Assembly (NCBI GenBank): GCA_902490145.1
Contig: CABUCT010000029.1
Location: 1-10,852 of the forward strand
Direction: 5' to 3'
DNA length: 10,852 nt
Source: an uncultured Oscillospiraceae bacterium
Lineage (GTDB): Bacteria > Bacillota > Clostridia > Oscillospirales > Acutalibacteraceae
Shown here: positions 1-6,759 of the stretch, piece by piece
How positions within the stretch are numbered: position 1 is the stretch's first letter
Layout: the number at the start of each line of letters is the position of its first letter
Position numbers and translations under genes: made by a program
The notes under the pieces: model-generated
The model's database searches: none
What the model was told of the DNA's origin: nothing
What the model saw: only the letters and a program-made list of their open reading frames with translations

Positions 1-20
1 TTTTTATTTGTCAACAGAAA

Positions 21-39
21 CCTCCGGCATAGCCGGAGG
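21..39. repeat. Perfect 8-bp palindrome, first of a pair flanking the trp leader
   Basis: CCTCCGGC and GCCGGAGG pair perfectly around a 3-nt ATA loop. The element is nearly the same as the palindrome at 236-254: 16 of 19 bases match, and two of the three differences are a compensatory C-G to T-A change within the stem. No T-run follows it on the + strand, so it is not a forward terminator. Only a short TTT follows it on the minus strand. Subterminal palindromes of this kind are typical of IS200/IS605-family ends, but that link is inferred here. Confidence 0.75.
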
Positions 40-70
40 AGTTATCCCGTAAAAAAGCTTTAGTTTCAAG

Positions 71-89
71 CATCGAGCGAAGCGAGATG
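71..89 (+). repeat. Small hairpin with GCGAAGC core
   Basis: CATC (71-74) pairs with GATG (86-89). Inside lie opposed GA/GA steps, then GC-GAA-GC (77-83). Tandem sheared G-A pairs and the GCGAAGC mini-hairpin are known to be unusually stable. It sits just upstream of the larger folded region at 110-260, and its function is unknown. Confidence 0.4.
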
Positions 90-122
90 AAAATGAATAA
101 TCAATTAGTTCAGGAGGGCTCG

Positions 123-260
123 ATGAGTGGAGAAAATGCCCGTTTACGGGCACGAGACAGTAGATGCAAGCCAAAGAATTTCAATGCATCTTTAAAATGT
201 CTGCCTGTAAAATGCCCTTCTAGGGCTTACTCAAGCCTTCGGCTTAGCCGAAGGTCCTGA
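123..260 (+). CDS. Possible short leader ORF, 45 codons
   Basis: An ATG at 123 follows AGGAGG (112-117) with 5-nt spacing and opens a 45-codon frame that ends with TGA at 258-260, just before the trpE ribosome site (264-268). The frame is also open from ATG codons at 87 and 93. The product would be basic and rich in Arg, Lys, Ser and Cys. It contains no Trp codon, so it does not fit a classical Trp-codon attenuator peptide. The frame runs through every hairpin of the leader, which suggests an RNA or DNA structural element that happens to be open. Translation that disrupts the leader fold is possible but unsupported. Confidence 0.2.
   Translation: MSGENARLRARDSRCKPKNFNASLKCLPVKCPSRAYSSLRLSRRS
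236..254. repeat. Perfect 8-bp palindrome, second of the pair, 23 nt before trpE
   Basis: CCTTCGGC and GCCGAAGG pair around a TTA loop. It is the near-twin of the 21-39 palindrome with one compensated stem pair. It is followed by TCCTGACTTGG and has no U-tract, so it is not an intrinsic terminator. It lies 9 nt upstream of the trpE Shine-Dalgarno sequence (264-268), close enough to affect ribosome access. Confidence 0.75.
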
Positions 261-277
261 CTTGGAGGTAAACTAAT

Positions 278-1744
278 ATGAAAATTTCACCTACTCTTAG
301 TGAAGTTAAAAAAATTGCAGCTACCGGAAAATACAATGTGCTTCCGGTGAGCTGTGAGATGTTGTCGGACTTCACCACACCAATCGAAACAATGAAGATA
401 CTGAAAAATGTATCGACACATTGCTATATGCTCGAATCTGCACAGGCAAACGAGACTTGGGGACGCTATACTTTCCTTGGCTTTGAGCCGAAGTTGGAGA
501 TCACCTGTATTAGCGGCGAAATGAAGATCGGAAATCTCAAGGTTAAAACGGATAATCCATCCGATTATCTTTGCCAGATACTTGCCGATTATAAAAGCCC
601 TAGATTTGATTATCTGCCTTCTTTTACCGGCGGACTTGTCGGTTATTTTTCCTATGATTATCTCGGGTATAGTGAGCCGACGGTACGATGTGATGTGGAG
701 GATACCGAGGACTTCAAGGATATTGACCTGATGCTATTCGATAAAGTTATCGCCTTTGATCATCTCCGGCAGAAAATCATTCTCATTGTCAATATGCCGC
801 TTGACGATGTAGAGGTAGGATACAACAAATCAGTTATGGAGCTCAAACAGCTTGTTGAGCTTCTTAAAAGCGGTGAAAAGAAGAATGAATCCGGTGGAAA
901 GCTGCTTGGCGAAGTCACGCCCCTGTTTAATAAAGAACAGTTTTGTGGTATGGTCGAGAAAGCAAAACACTATATACGTGAGGGAGATATTTTCCAGATC
1001 GTGCTTTCCAATCGTCTGAGTGCTCCCTTTGAAGGAAGTTTACTCAACACTTATCGTATACTTCGTACCATCAATCCTTCGCCGTATATGTTCTATTTTT
1101 CGGGAACGGACGTAGAGGTTGCGGGTGCTTCTCCTGAAACCCTTGTTAAACTTGAAAATGGTGTGCTGCACACCTTTCCGCTTGCCGGCACAAGACCGAG
1201 AGGTAAAACCGATGAAGAGGACAAATCACTTGAAGTAGAATTGCTTGCCGACACGAAAGAGCTTGCCGAACACAATATGCTGGTGGATTTGGGTCGAAAT
1301 GATCTGGGAAAGATCAGCAAATTTGGCACGGTTCAGGTTGAAAAACTCCATTCCATTGAACGATTCTCACACGTTATGCACATCGGCTCTACCGTGCGAG
1401 GTGAAATAACGGATGAACATGATGCATTGGATGCCATTGAAGCGGTTTTGCCCGCAGGAACGCTTTCAGGTGCACCGAAAATCCGAGCCTGTCAGCTTAT
1501 TGGAGAACTTGAAAATAACAAGCGAGGCATTTATGGCGGAGCTATAGGATATATCGATTTTACAGGAAATATGGATACTTGCATCGCCATCCGTATTGCG
1601 TATAAGAAAAACAACAAGGTATTTGTGAGAAGCGGAGCCGGAATTGTGGCAGATTCTATTCCCGAAAAGGAATTTGAGGAATGTCTAAACAAAGCAAAAT
1701 CTTCTCTTAGGGCATTGGAACTTGCACAGGAGGCAGAGTTATGA
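278..1744 (+). CDS. trpE: Anthranilate synthase component I (TrpE)
   Basis: This subunit makes anthranilate from chorismate and ammonia, the first committed step of tryptophan synthesis; TrpG supplies the ammonia from glutamine. The 488-aa length is typical. The N-terminal domain has the effector-site segment MLES (51-54) and WGRYTFLGFEP (61-71), and INPSPYMFY lies at 265-273. These parts form the Trp feedback pocket in characterised enzymes, so feedback inhibition is likely. The chorismate-binding domain shows PLAGTRPRG (301-309), HNMLVDLGRND (332-342), FSHVMH (363-368), LPAGTLSGAPK (391-401) and a Glu-rich C-terminal helix near 463-473. Ala in PLAGT, rather than the Lys of the PabB/ADC-synthase PIKGT motif, argues for anthranilate synthase. 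GGAGG (264-268) sets the start. Its TGA overlaps the trpG ATG by 4 nt. Confidence 0.97.
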   Translation: MKISPTLSEVKKIAATGKYNVLPVSCEMLSDFTTPIETMKILKNVSTHCYMLESAQANETWGRYTFLGFEPKLEITCISGEMKIGNLKVKTDNPSDYLCQILADYKSPRFDYLPSFTGGLVGYFSYDYLGYSEPTVRCDVEDTEDFKDIDLMLFDKVIAFDHLRQKIILIVNMPLDDVEVGYNKSVMELKQLVELLKSGEKKNESGGKLLGEVTPLFNKEQFCGMVEKAKHYIREGDIFQIVLSNRLSAPFEGSLLNTYRILRTINPSPYMFYFSGTDVEVAGASPETLVKLENGVLHTFPLAGTRPRGKTDEEDKSLEVELLADTKELAEHNMLVDLGRNDLGKISKFGTVQVEKLHSIERFSHVMHIGSTVRGEITDEHDALDAIEAVLPAGTLSGAPKIRACQLIGELENNKRGIYGGAIGYIDFTGNMDTCIAIRIAYKKNNKVFVRSGAGIVADSIPEKEFEECLNKAKSSLRALELAQEAEL

Positions 1745-2310
1745 TCTTACTTATTGATAACTATGACAGCTTTTCATATAATCTCTTTCAGCTTATCGGT
1801 GAGATTGATCCGAACATCAAAGTCATCCGCAACGATGAAATGACAGTAGAAGAAATCAGAGACTTGAATCCCGATCGCATTATTTTGTCACCCGGTCCCG
1901 GAAGACCCGAAGACGCAGGAGTTATTGTTGAAGCCGCAAAGGTTCTCGGAAAAGATATTCCGATTTTAGGAGTTTGTCTCGGACATCAGGCAATCTGTAC
2001 TGCATTCGGTGCAATCGTTACCTACGCAAAGGAACTGATGCACGGTAAACAGTCGGAAGTAAAGTTTGATAATGACTGCCCACTGTTCAGAGGATGTTCT
2101 GAAACGGGGCTTGTGGCAAGATATCATTCCCTTGCGGCTGATCCGAATACAATTCCCGAAGACCTGCGTATAACCGCTCTTACTAAAGACGGTGAAGTGA
2201 TGGCGGTACAGCACAAAAAGTATCCGATTTACGGTGTGCAGTTCCATCCGGAATCCATTATGACAGCGGATGGTAAAACAATGCTTAGAAATTTTATAAA
2301 GGAGATATAA
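1741..2310 (+). CDS. trpG: Anthranilate synthase component II, glutamine amidotransferase (TrpG)
   Basis: This class I glutamine amidotransferase releases ammonia from glutamine and channels it to TrpE. The 189-aa protein is a stand-alone amidotransferase, not fused to TrpD or TrpE. It starts with LLIDNYDSFSYNL and carries SPGPGRP (50-56), the nucleophile elbow GVCLGHQ with Cys79, and the rest of the triad in GVQFHPES with His169 and Glu171. AGGAGG at 1728-1733 lies inside the end of trpE, and the ATG overlaps the trpE stop as ATGA, so translational coupling is likely and would suit a 1:1 complex. In some bacteria one such subunit also serves PabB. No pabB is visible here, so dual use cannot be judged. 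Confidence 0.97.
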   Translation: MILLIDNYDSFSYNLFQLIGEIDPNIKVIRNDEMTVEEIRDLNPDRIILSPGPGRPEDAGVIVEAAKVLGKDIPILGVCLGHQAICTAFGAIVTYAKELMHGKQSEVKFDNDCPLFRGCSETGLVARYHSLAADPNTIPEDLRITALTKDGEVMAVQHKKYPIYGVQFHPESIMTADGKTMLRNFIKEI

Positions 2311-2313
2311 GCC

Positions 2314-3345
2314 ATGATCAAAGAAGCAATCGTAAAAATAGTAAATAAAGAAGATCTCACCTATGATGAGGCATATACCGTCATGAATGAAATTATGGGT
2401 GGGGAAACATCTCCTACCCAGAATGCAGCCTTTCTTGCCGCACTCTCTACTAAGAGTGCAAGAGCGGAAACGACCGATGAAATTGCCGGATGTGCGGCTG
2501 CTATGAGAGCACACGCAACTAAGGTTGAAACAGGAATGGAGCTTTTTGAGATCGTCGGTACAGGCGGTGACAATGCACACAGCTTTAATATTTCCACCAC
2601 TTCTGCCCTTGTTGCGGCGGCAGGCGGTATGATGGTTGCCAAGCACGGAAACAGAGCCGCATCCTCACAATGCGGAACGGCAGATTGTTTGGAAGCCATC
2701 GGCGTAAATATTCAGCAGAGTCCATCAAGATGTATTGAACTTCTGAATGAGGTCGGTATATGTTTTTTCTTTGCACAGAAATATCATACCTCTATGAAGT
2801 ATGTGGGGGCTATTCGTAAGGAACTGGGATTCCGCACTGTATTCAACATTCTTGGGCCACTGACTAATCCCGGCACACCGTCCATGCAGCTTCTTGGGGT
2901 GTATGACGGTTATCTGGTGGAGCCACTGGCACAGGTACTCATCAATCTTGGCATCAAGCGTGGCATGGTAGTTTATGGTCAGGATAAGCTGGATGAAATT
3001 TCAATGAGTGCACCGACTACTATATGCGAAATCAAAGACGGATGGTTTAAATCCTCTGTTATCACGCCTGAGGACTTCGGGTTTGATCGCTGCACGAAAG
3101 AGGACCTGAAGGGCGGAACTCCCGAAGAAAATGCTAAGATTACCCTTGCTATCTTAAACGGCGAAAAAGGTCATAAGAGAAATGCTGTTTTGATGAACGC
3201 CGGTGCGTCACTCTACATCGGCGGTAAGGCTGACAGCATGAAGGATGGTATCGTTCTTGCAGCAGAGATTATTGATTCCGGAAAGGCTCTTAAAACCTTG
3301 AACAAATTTATCGAAGTCAGCAACCGTCCAGAGGTGGAAATATGA
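2314..3345 (+). CDS. trpD: Anthranilate phosphoribosyltransferase (TrpD)
   Basis: TrpD transfers phosphoribose from PRPP to anthranilate, giving phosphoribosyl-anthranilate. The 343-aa protein has the family marks in order: a helical N-terminal domain, the PRPP loop GTGGD (82-86) followed by FNIST, KHGNRAASSQCGTAD (110-124), HTSMKYVGAIRKELG (158-172), then FNILGPLTNP (177-186). The Mg/PRPP acidic pair is Asp227-Glu228 in the QDKLDE segment. AAAGGAGA at 2298-2305 is the ribosome site. Only 3 nt separate it from trpG. It is not fused to the amidotransferase, unlike the TrpGD fusion of enterobacteria. Confidence 0.97.
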   Translation: MIKEAIVKIVNKEDLTYDEAYTVMNEIMGGETSPTQNAAFLAALSTKSARAETTDEIAGCAAAMRAHATKVETGMELFEIVGTGGDNAHSFNISTTSALVAAAGGMMVAKHGNRAASSQCGTADCLEAIGVNIQQSPSRCIELLNEVGICFFFAQKYHTSMKYVGAIRKELGFRTVFNILGPLTNPGTPSMQLLGVYDGYLVEPLAQVLINLGIKRGMVVYGQDKLDEISMSAPTTICEIKDGWFKSSVITPEDFGFDRCTKEDLKGGTPEENAKITLAILNGEKGHKRNAVLMNAGASLYIGGKADSMKDGIVLAAEIIDSGKALKTLNKFIEVSNRPEVEI

Positions 3346-4124
3346 CGATATTAGACCAGCTTGCAAGTTATGCCCGACAAAGGGTATTTGAAGCCAAAAA
3401 GAAAATACCGATCGATGAAATCAAGCGGCAAGCCTTATCTCTCCCCAAAGGAAACTTTGCTTTTGAAAATGCTCTTAAAAAAACAGGTATCTCCTTTATC
3501 TGCGAGTGCAAAAAAGCATCTCCGTCCAAAGGACTGATCGCACCTGATTTTCCGTATTTGGACATTGCCAAGGAATATGAGGCGGCAGGTGCAGACTGTA
3601 TTTCGGTTCTGACCGAGCCAAAATGGTTTTTTGGTAGTGATGAGTACCTGGAACAAATTGTGAAAACTGTCTCTGTCCCATGTCTACGCAAGGATTTTAC
3701 GGTGGATGAATACATGATTTACAAAGCAAAGATGCTGGGAGCATCGGCGGTGTTACTCATCTGTTCAATATTGAGTGAGGCACAAATCAAAGGCTATATC
3801 AGCATTTGTGATGAACTGGAGATTTCTGCTTTGGTAGAGGCACATGATGAAAGTGAGGTACAAATGGCACTGAATTCAGGAGCACGTATCATTGGTATCA
3901 ACAACCGTAACCTCAGGGACTTTTCAGTTAATACCGATAACAGCCGCAAGCTCAGAGAGCGGATTCCCCGGGATGTGTTGTTTGTCTCCGAAAGCGGCGT
4001 GAAAAATGCCGAGGATGTGGCAAGGCTTTGCGAAATCGGAGCGGATGCTGTGCTGATCGGTGAAACGCTAATGAGAGCGACTGATAAAAAAGCCAAACTT
4101 GCAGAACTGCGAGGTGTGGTATGA
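3342..4124 (+). CDS. trpC: Indole-3-glycerol phosphate synthase (TrpC)
   Basis: TrpC closes the indole ring by converting carboxyphenylamino-deoxyribulose phosphate to indole-3-glycerol phosphate with loss of CO2 and water. The 260-aa single-domain (beta/alpha)8 protein lines up with the active site of the well-studied archaeal enzyme: Glu55 and Lys57 in CECKKASPSKG, Lys117 in LRKDF, Glu166 in LVEAHD, Asn187 in GINNRNL, and Glu217-Ser218 in SESGV. The phosphate site is GADAVLIGE (233-241). It is not fused to TrpF. Its ATG overlaps the trpD stop (ATGA), with GAGGTGG at 3331-3337 as ribosome site. Confidence 0.97.
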   Translation: MTILDQLASYARQRVFEAKKKIPIDEIKRQALSLPKGNFAFENALKKTGISFICECKKASPSKGLIAPDFPYLDIAKEYEAAGADCISVLTEPKWFFGSDEYLEQIVKTVSVPCLRKDFTVDEYMIYKAKMLGASAVLLICSILSEAQIKGYISICDELEISALVEAHDESEVQMALNSGARIIGINNRNLRDFSVNTDNSRKLRERIPRDVLFVSESGVKNAEDVARLCEIGADAVLIGETLMRATDKKAKLAELRGVV

Positions 4125-4729
4125 CAAAAATAAAACTTTGCGGTCTTTCGAGACCGTGTGATATAGATGCAGCTAACGAACTAAGGCCTGAATATATCGG
4201 TTTTGTATTTGCACTGAAAAGCCGCCGATATGTTACACCCGAGAAATCGGCAGAGCTGAAACGACTGCTTTATCCCGAAATCCAAGCGGTTGGTGTATTC
4301 GTGAATGAACAGCCGGAAATCATTGCTGATCTCTTAAATAAAGGTATTATTGACATTGCCCAACTTCATGGTGTCGAGAACGAGGAATATATAAAGCAGT
4401 TGCAAAAACTCACTAATAAGCCGATTATCAAGGCTTTTCGTATTGAAACAACAGACGATATTGCAAATGCCCAAAAGAGTACCGCAGACTATATTTTGCT
4501 TGATTCCGGCGGAGGTACGGGAACTGTGTTTGACTGGCAGCTGATACATAGCATTAAGAGACCGTATTTTCTTGCCGGAGGACTTTCACCCGACAATGCA
4601 CAATCAGCAGTAAAAATATGCCATCCTTTTGCAGTCGATGTCAGTTCTGGAATTGAAACCAATGGAGTAAAAGATAAAACAAAAATGGCGGCATTTGTTG
4701 ACGCTGTTAGAAAGGAATACAAATTATGA
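4121..4729 (+). CDS. trpF: Phosphoribosylanthranilate isomerase (TrpF)
   Basis: TrpF performs the Amadori rearrangement of phosphoribosyl-anthranilate to the carboxyphenylamino-deoxyribulose phosphate used by TrpC. The 202-aa length is typical. Visible motifs are KLCGLSR with the general-base Cys7, GFVFALKSRRYV (27-38), VGVFVNE (57-63), QLHG (81-84), LLDSGGGTG with the general-acid Asp128, LAGGLSPDN (151-159), and AVDVSSGIE (171-179), which binds phosphate. The ATG overlaps the trpC stop as ATGA. GAGGTG at 4111-4116 is the ribosome site with short spacing. Together with TrpC it covers steps 3 and 4 of the pathway. Confidence 0.96.
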   Translation: MTKIKLCGLSRPCDIDAANELRPEYIGFVFALKSRRYVTPEKSAELKRLLYPEIQAVGVFVNEQPEIIADLLNKGIIDIAQLHGVENEEYIKQLQKLTNKPIIKAFRIETTDDIANAQKSTADYILLDSGGGTGTVFDWQLIHSIKRPYFLAGGLSPDNAQSAVKICHPFAVDVSSGIETNGVKDKTKMAAFVDAVRKEYKL

Positions 4730-5916
4730 CAAATCCAAACGGACGCTTCGGTGTTCACGGTGGACAATATATCCCCGAAACGCTGATGAATGCAGTGATT
4801 GAACTGGAAGAAGCGTATAACTATTATAAAAACGACCCCGAATTCAATCGCGAACTTACTGAACTTTTCAACGAATATGCGGGCAGACCGTCACGGCTTT
4901 ACTATGCCGAGAAGATGACAAAAGACTTGGGCGGTGCCAAAATTTATCTTAAGCGTGAAGATTTAAACCATACCGGTGCACATAAAATCAACAACGTACT
5001 CGGTCAGGCGTTACTTGCAAAAAAGATGGGAAAGACAAGACTTATTGCCGAAACCGGAGCCGGTCAGCATGGTGTTGCTACAGCAACTGCGGCTGCTCTT
5101 ATGGGTATGGAATGCGTGATATTTATGGGTGAAGAAGATACCATTCGTCAGGCACTCAATGTGTACCGTATGCGGTTGCTTGGTGCGGAGGTGATTCCTG
5201 TTAAAACAGGCACGGCAACTCTTAAAGATGCGGTTTCCGAGGCTATGAGAGAGTGGACATCAAGAATATTCGATACGCATTATTGTCTCGGTTCGGTCAT
5301 GGGTCCCCATCCATTTCCAACGATAGTTCGTGATTTTCAGGCGGTCATCTCCAAAGAGATTAAGGAGCAGATTCTTATAAAGGAAGGCCGATTGCCAGAC
5401 GCTGTCATTGCCTGTGTGGGTGGTGGCTCAAATGCCATCGGTTCTTTCTATAATTTTATTGAAGATAAGGATGTAAGATTGATTGGCTGTGAAGCGGCTG
5501 GCAGAGGCATTGATACTTTTGAAACAGCAGCTACCATTGCTACAGGCAGACTCGGTATCTTTCACGGTATGAAGTCTTATTTCTGTCAGGATAAAGATGG
5601 TCAGATTGCTCCCGTCTACTCCATTTCCGCAGGACTGGACTATCCCGGTGTCGGTCCTGAACATGCTTATCTTTACGACATTGGCAGAGCAGAATATGTA
5701 CCTGTCACAGATGACGAAGCGGTAAACGCATTTGAATATCTGGCAAAGACCGAAGGTATTATTCCGGCAATCGAATCAGCTCATGCTGTTGCACACGCAA
5801 TGAAAATCGCACCTATGATGGATAAAAATAAAATCATCGTAATCACTATTTCCGGCAGAGGTGACAAGGATTGTGCTGCCATTGCCCGCTACAGAGGGGA
5901 GGATATCCATGAGTAA
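4726..5916 (+). CDS. trpB: Tryptophan synthase beta chain (TrpB)
   Basis: TrpB condenses indole, channelled from TrpA, with serine to make L-tryptophan using PLP. The 396 aa match the classical TrpB1 class. It opens with GRFGVHGGQYIPETL. The PLP lysine is Lys87 in HTGAHKINN, the catalytic Glu109 sits in AETGAGQHG, the PLP phosphate loop is GGGSN (232-236), the COMM-domain-side Asp306 is in LDYPGVGPE, and SGRGDKD (376-382) holds the Ser that contacts the pyridine nitrogen. Its ATG overlaps the trpF stop by 4 nt, with AAAGGA at 4711-4716 upstream. Its last 8 nt overlap trpA, which supports coupled production of the alpha2-beta2 enzyme. Confidence 0.98.
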   Translation: MTNPNGRFGVHGGQYIPETLMNAVIELEEAYNYYKNDPEFNRELTELFNEYAGRPSRLYYAEKMTKDLGGAKIYLKREDLNHTGAHKINNVLGQALLAKKMGKTRLIAETGAGQHGVATATAAALMGMECVIFMGEEDTIRQALNVYRMRLLGAEVIPVKTGTATLKDAVSEAMREWTSRIFDTHYCLGSVMGPHPFPTIVRDFQAVISKEIKEQILIKEGRLPDAVIACVGGGSNAIGSFYNFIEDKDVRLIGCEAAGRGIDTFETAATIATGRLGIFHGMKSYFCQDKDGQIAPVYSISAGLDYPGVGPEHAYLYDIGRAEYVPVTDDEAVNAFEYLAKTEGIIPAIESAHAVAHAMKIAPMMDKNKIIVITISGRGDKDCAAIARYRGEDIHE

Positions 5917-6679
5917 TATAAGAAGAGCATTTGAAAATGGAAAGGCATTCATCGCCTTTATCACTTGCGGTGACCCTGATTTGGAAACGACTGCTGCTGC
6001 TGTTCGTGCCGCCGTGGCAAATGGAGCTGATCTGATTGAGCTTGGCATCCCATTCTCTGATCCCACTGCTGAAGGTCCTGTGATTCAGCGGGCAAATCTG
6101 AGAGCACTTAACGGCGGTATTACTACAGATAAGATATTCGCATTTGTCAAAGAACTTCGCCGTGATGTAAAGGTGCCGATGGTATTTATGACATACGCAA
6201 ATGTGGTGTTCTCCTATGGTGCAGAACAATTTATTGCTACCTGTAAGGATATCGAAATTGATGGACTTATCCTACCGGATTTGCCTTTTGAAGAAAAAGA
6301 GGAATTTCAGCCGATTTGCAAACGGTACGGTGTTGATTTAGTGCCTCTGATTTCACCTACTTCTGAAAACCGCATTGCAATGATTGCAAAAGAGGCGGAA
6401 GGTTTCTTGTACATTGTCTCCAGTCTCGGGGTAACGGGAACAAGAAGTGAGATTAAGACGGATCTTACCTCTATTGTAAATGTGGTAAGGCAAAATACTG
6501 ATATTCCCTGTGCCATTGGTTTCGGCATTTCTACACCTGAACAGGCAAAGAAAATGGCGGACATTTCCGACGGTGCCATTGTTGGTTCAGCTATCATAAA
6601 GTTGCTTGAGAAATACGGCAAGGACGCTCCTGAGTATGTAGGTGAGTACGTAAAATCCATGAAGAATGCTATAAGATAA
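5909..6679 (+). CDS. trpA: Tryptophan synthase alpha chain (TrpA)
   Basis: TrpA cleaves indole-3-glycerol phosphate to indole and glyceraldehyde 3-phosphate, passing indole to TrpB. I place the start at ATG 5909, not an upstream in-frame codon, because AGGGGAGG at 5895-5902 sits 6 nt before it and MSNIRRAFE is a usual N-terminus. This gives 256 aa. The catalytic Glu44 is in LIELGIPFSDP. The second acid, Asp60 in the Salmonella enzyme (ADGP context), is Glu55 here (AEGPVIQ). Other marks are GLILPDLPFEE (119-129), SSLGVTGTR (171-179, the flexible loop), IGFGIS (203-208) and AIVGSAII (223-230). The Asp-to-Glu change may slow the lyase step or be normal for this lineage. Confidence 0.96.
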   Translation: MSNIRRAFENGKAFIAFITCGDPDLETTAAAVRAAVANGADLIELGIPFSDPTAEGPVIQRANLRALNGGITTDKIFAFVKELRRDVKVPMVFMTYANVVFSYGAEQFIATCKDIEIDGLILPDLPFEEKEEFQPICKRYGVDLVPLISPTSENRIAMIAKEAEGFLYIVSSLGVTGTRSEIKTDLTSIVNVVRQNTDIPCAIGFGISTPEQAKKMADISDGAIVGSAIIKLLEKYGKDAPEYVGEYVKSMKNAIR

Positions 6680-6707
6680 AACCAGAATTTTACTTATGGC
6701 ATACACA

Positions 6708-6759
6708 AAAAACGCTGCAATTTTCATTTCCCATACAGAATGGAAGCTGCAGCGTTTTT
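6708..6759. terminator. Intrinsic, probably bidirectional, terminator of the trp operon
   Basis: AAAAACGCTGCA (6708-6719) pairs perfectly with TGCAGCGTTTTT (6748-6759), a 12-bp stem. The T-rich arm ends the hairpin on the + strand, and the A-rich arm gives a U-tract on the other strand. The loop can pair further through CCAT/ATGG (6731-6734/6740-6743). It lies 28 nt after the trpA stop, so it ends the operon and insulates it from the region downstream. Confidence 0.85.

Larger units (their letters stand above)
21..254. mobile_element. Candidate non-autonomous IS200/IS605-like (PATE-like) element in the trp leader
   Basis: About 234 bp is bounded by two near-identical palindromes with several hairpins between them and no transposase gene. 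IS200/IS605 elements lack terminal inverted repeats and instead carry subterminal hairpins read as single-stranded DNA by a Y1 (HUH) transposase. Short non-autonomous derivatives that keep only such hairpins are known. The palindrome pair fits this pattern, but no TnpA or TnpB remnant, target site or second copy can be shown from this window, and the exact ends are unknown. The alternative is a native structured leader of the operon. Confidence 0.3.
110..260 (+). promoter_or_regulatory. Potential multi-helix structured leader RNA upstream of trpE
   Basis: By eye the segment folds into a closed multi-helix unit. TCAGGA (110-115) pairs with TCCTGA (255-260) as a closing stem. Inside are CTCG/CGAG (119-122/153-156), the hairpin TGCCCG-TTTA-CGGGCA (137-152), AGACA/TGTCT (155-159/198-202) around AGATGCA/TGCATCT (162-168/185-191), GCCCT/AGGGC (214-218/222-226), and the palindrome at 236-254. 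The CTCG/CGAG and AGACA/TGTCT stems share two bases, so they cannot both form fully. The closing stem would mask the ribosome-site-like AGGAGG at 112-117. I do not recognise a known riboswitch. There is no T-box GGTGGTACC-type sequence. A role in controlling trpE is inferred from position only. Confidence 0.4.

Noticed and set aside
8..13. A minus-strand -35-like TTGACA at the left edge
   Set aside because: The matching -10 would lie outside the window, so a promoter cannot be supported.
75..163. GAG/UAG triplets that might be a TRAP binding site
   Set aside because: Only about eight triplets occur and their spacing varies from 2 to 21 nt. TRAP sites need about eleven triplets at regular 2-3 nt spacing.
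21..254. The two GC-rich palindromes as an attenuator or terminator pair
   Set aside because: Neither is followed by a U-tract on the + strand.
1966..2646. Long antisense open frame opposite trpG and trpD
   Set aside because: It lies opposite two certain genes, crosses their junction and resembles no family. It is a codon-usage shadow, as are the other antisense frames in the operon.
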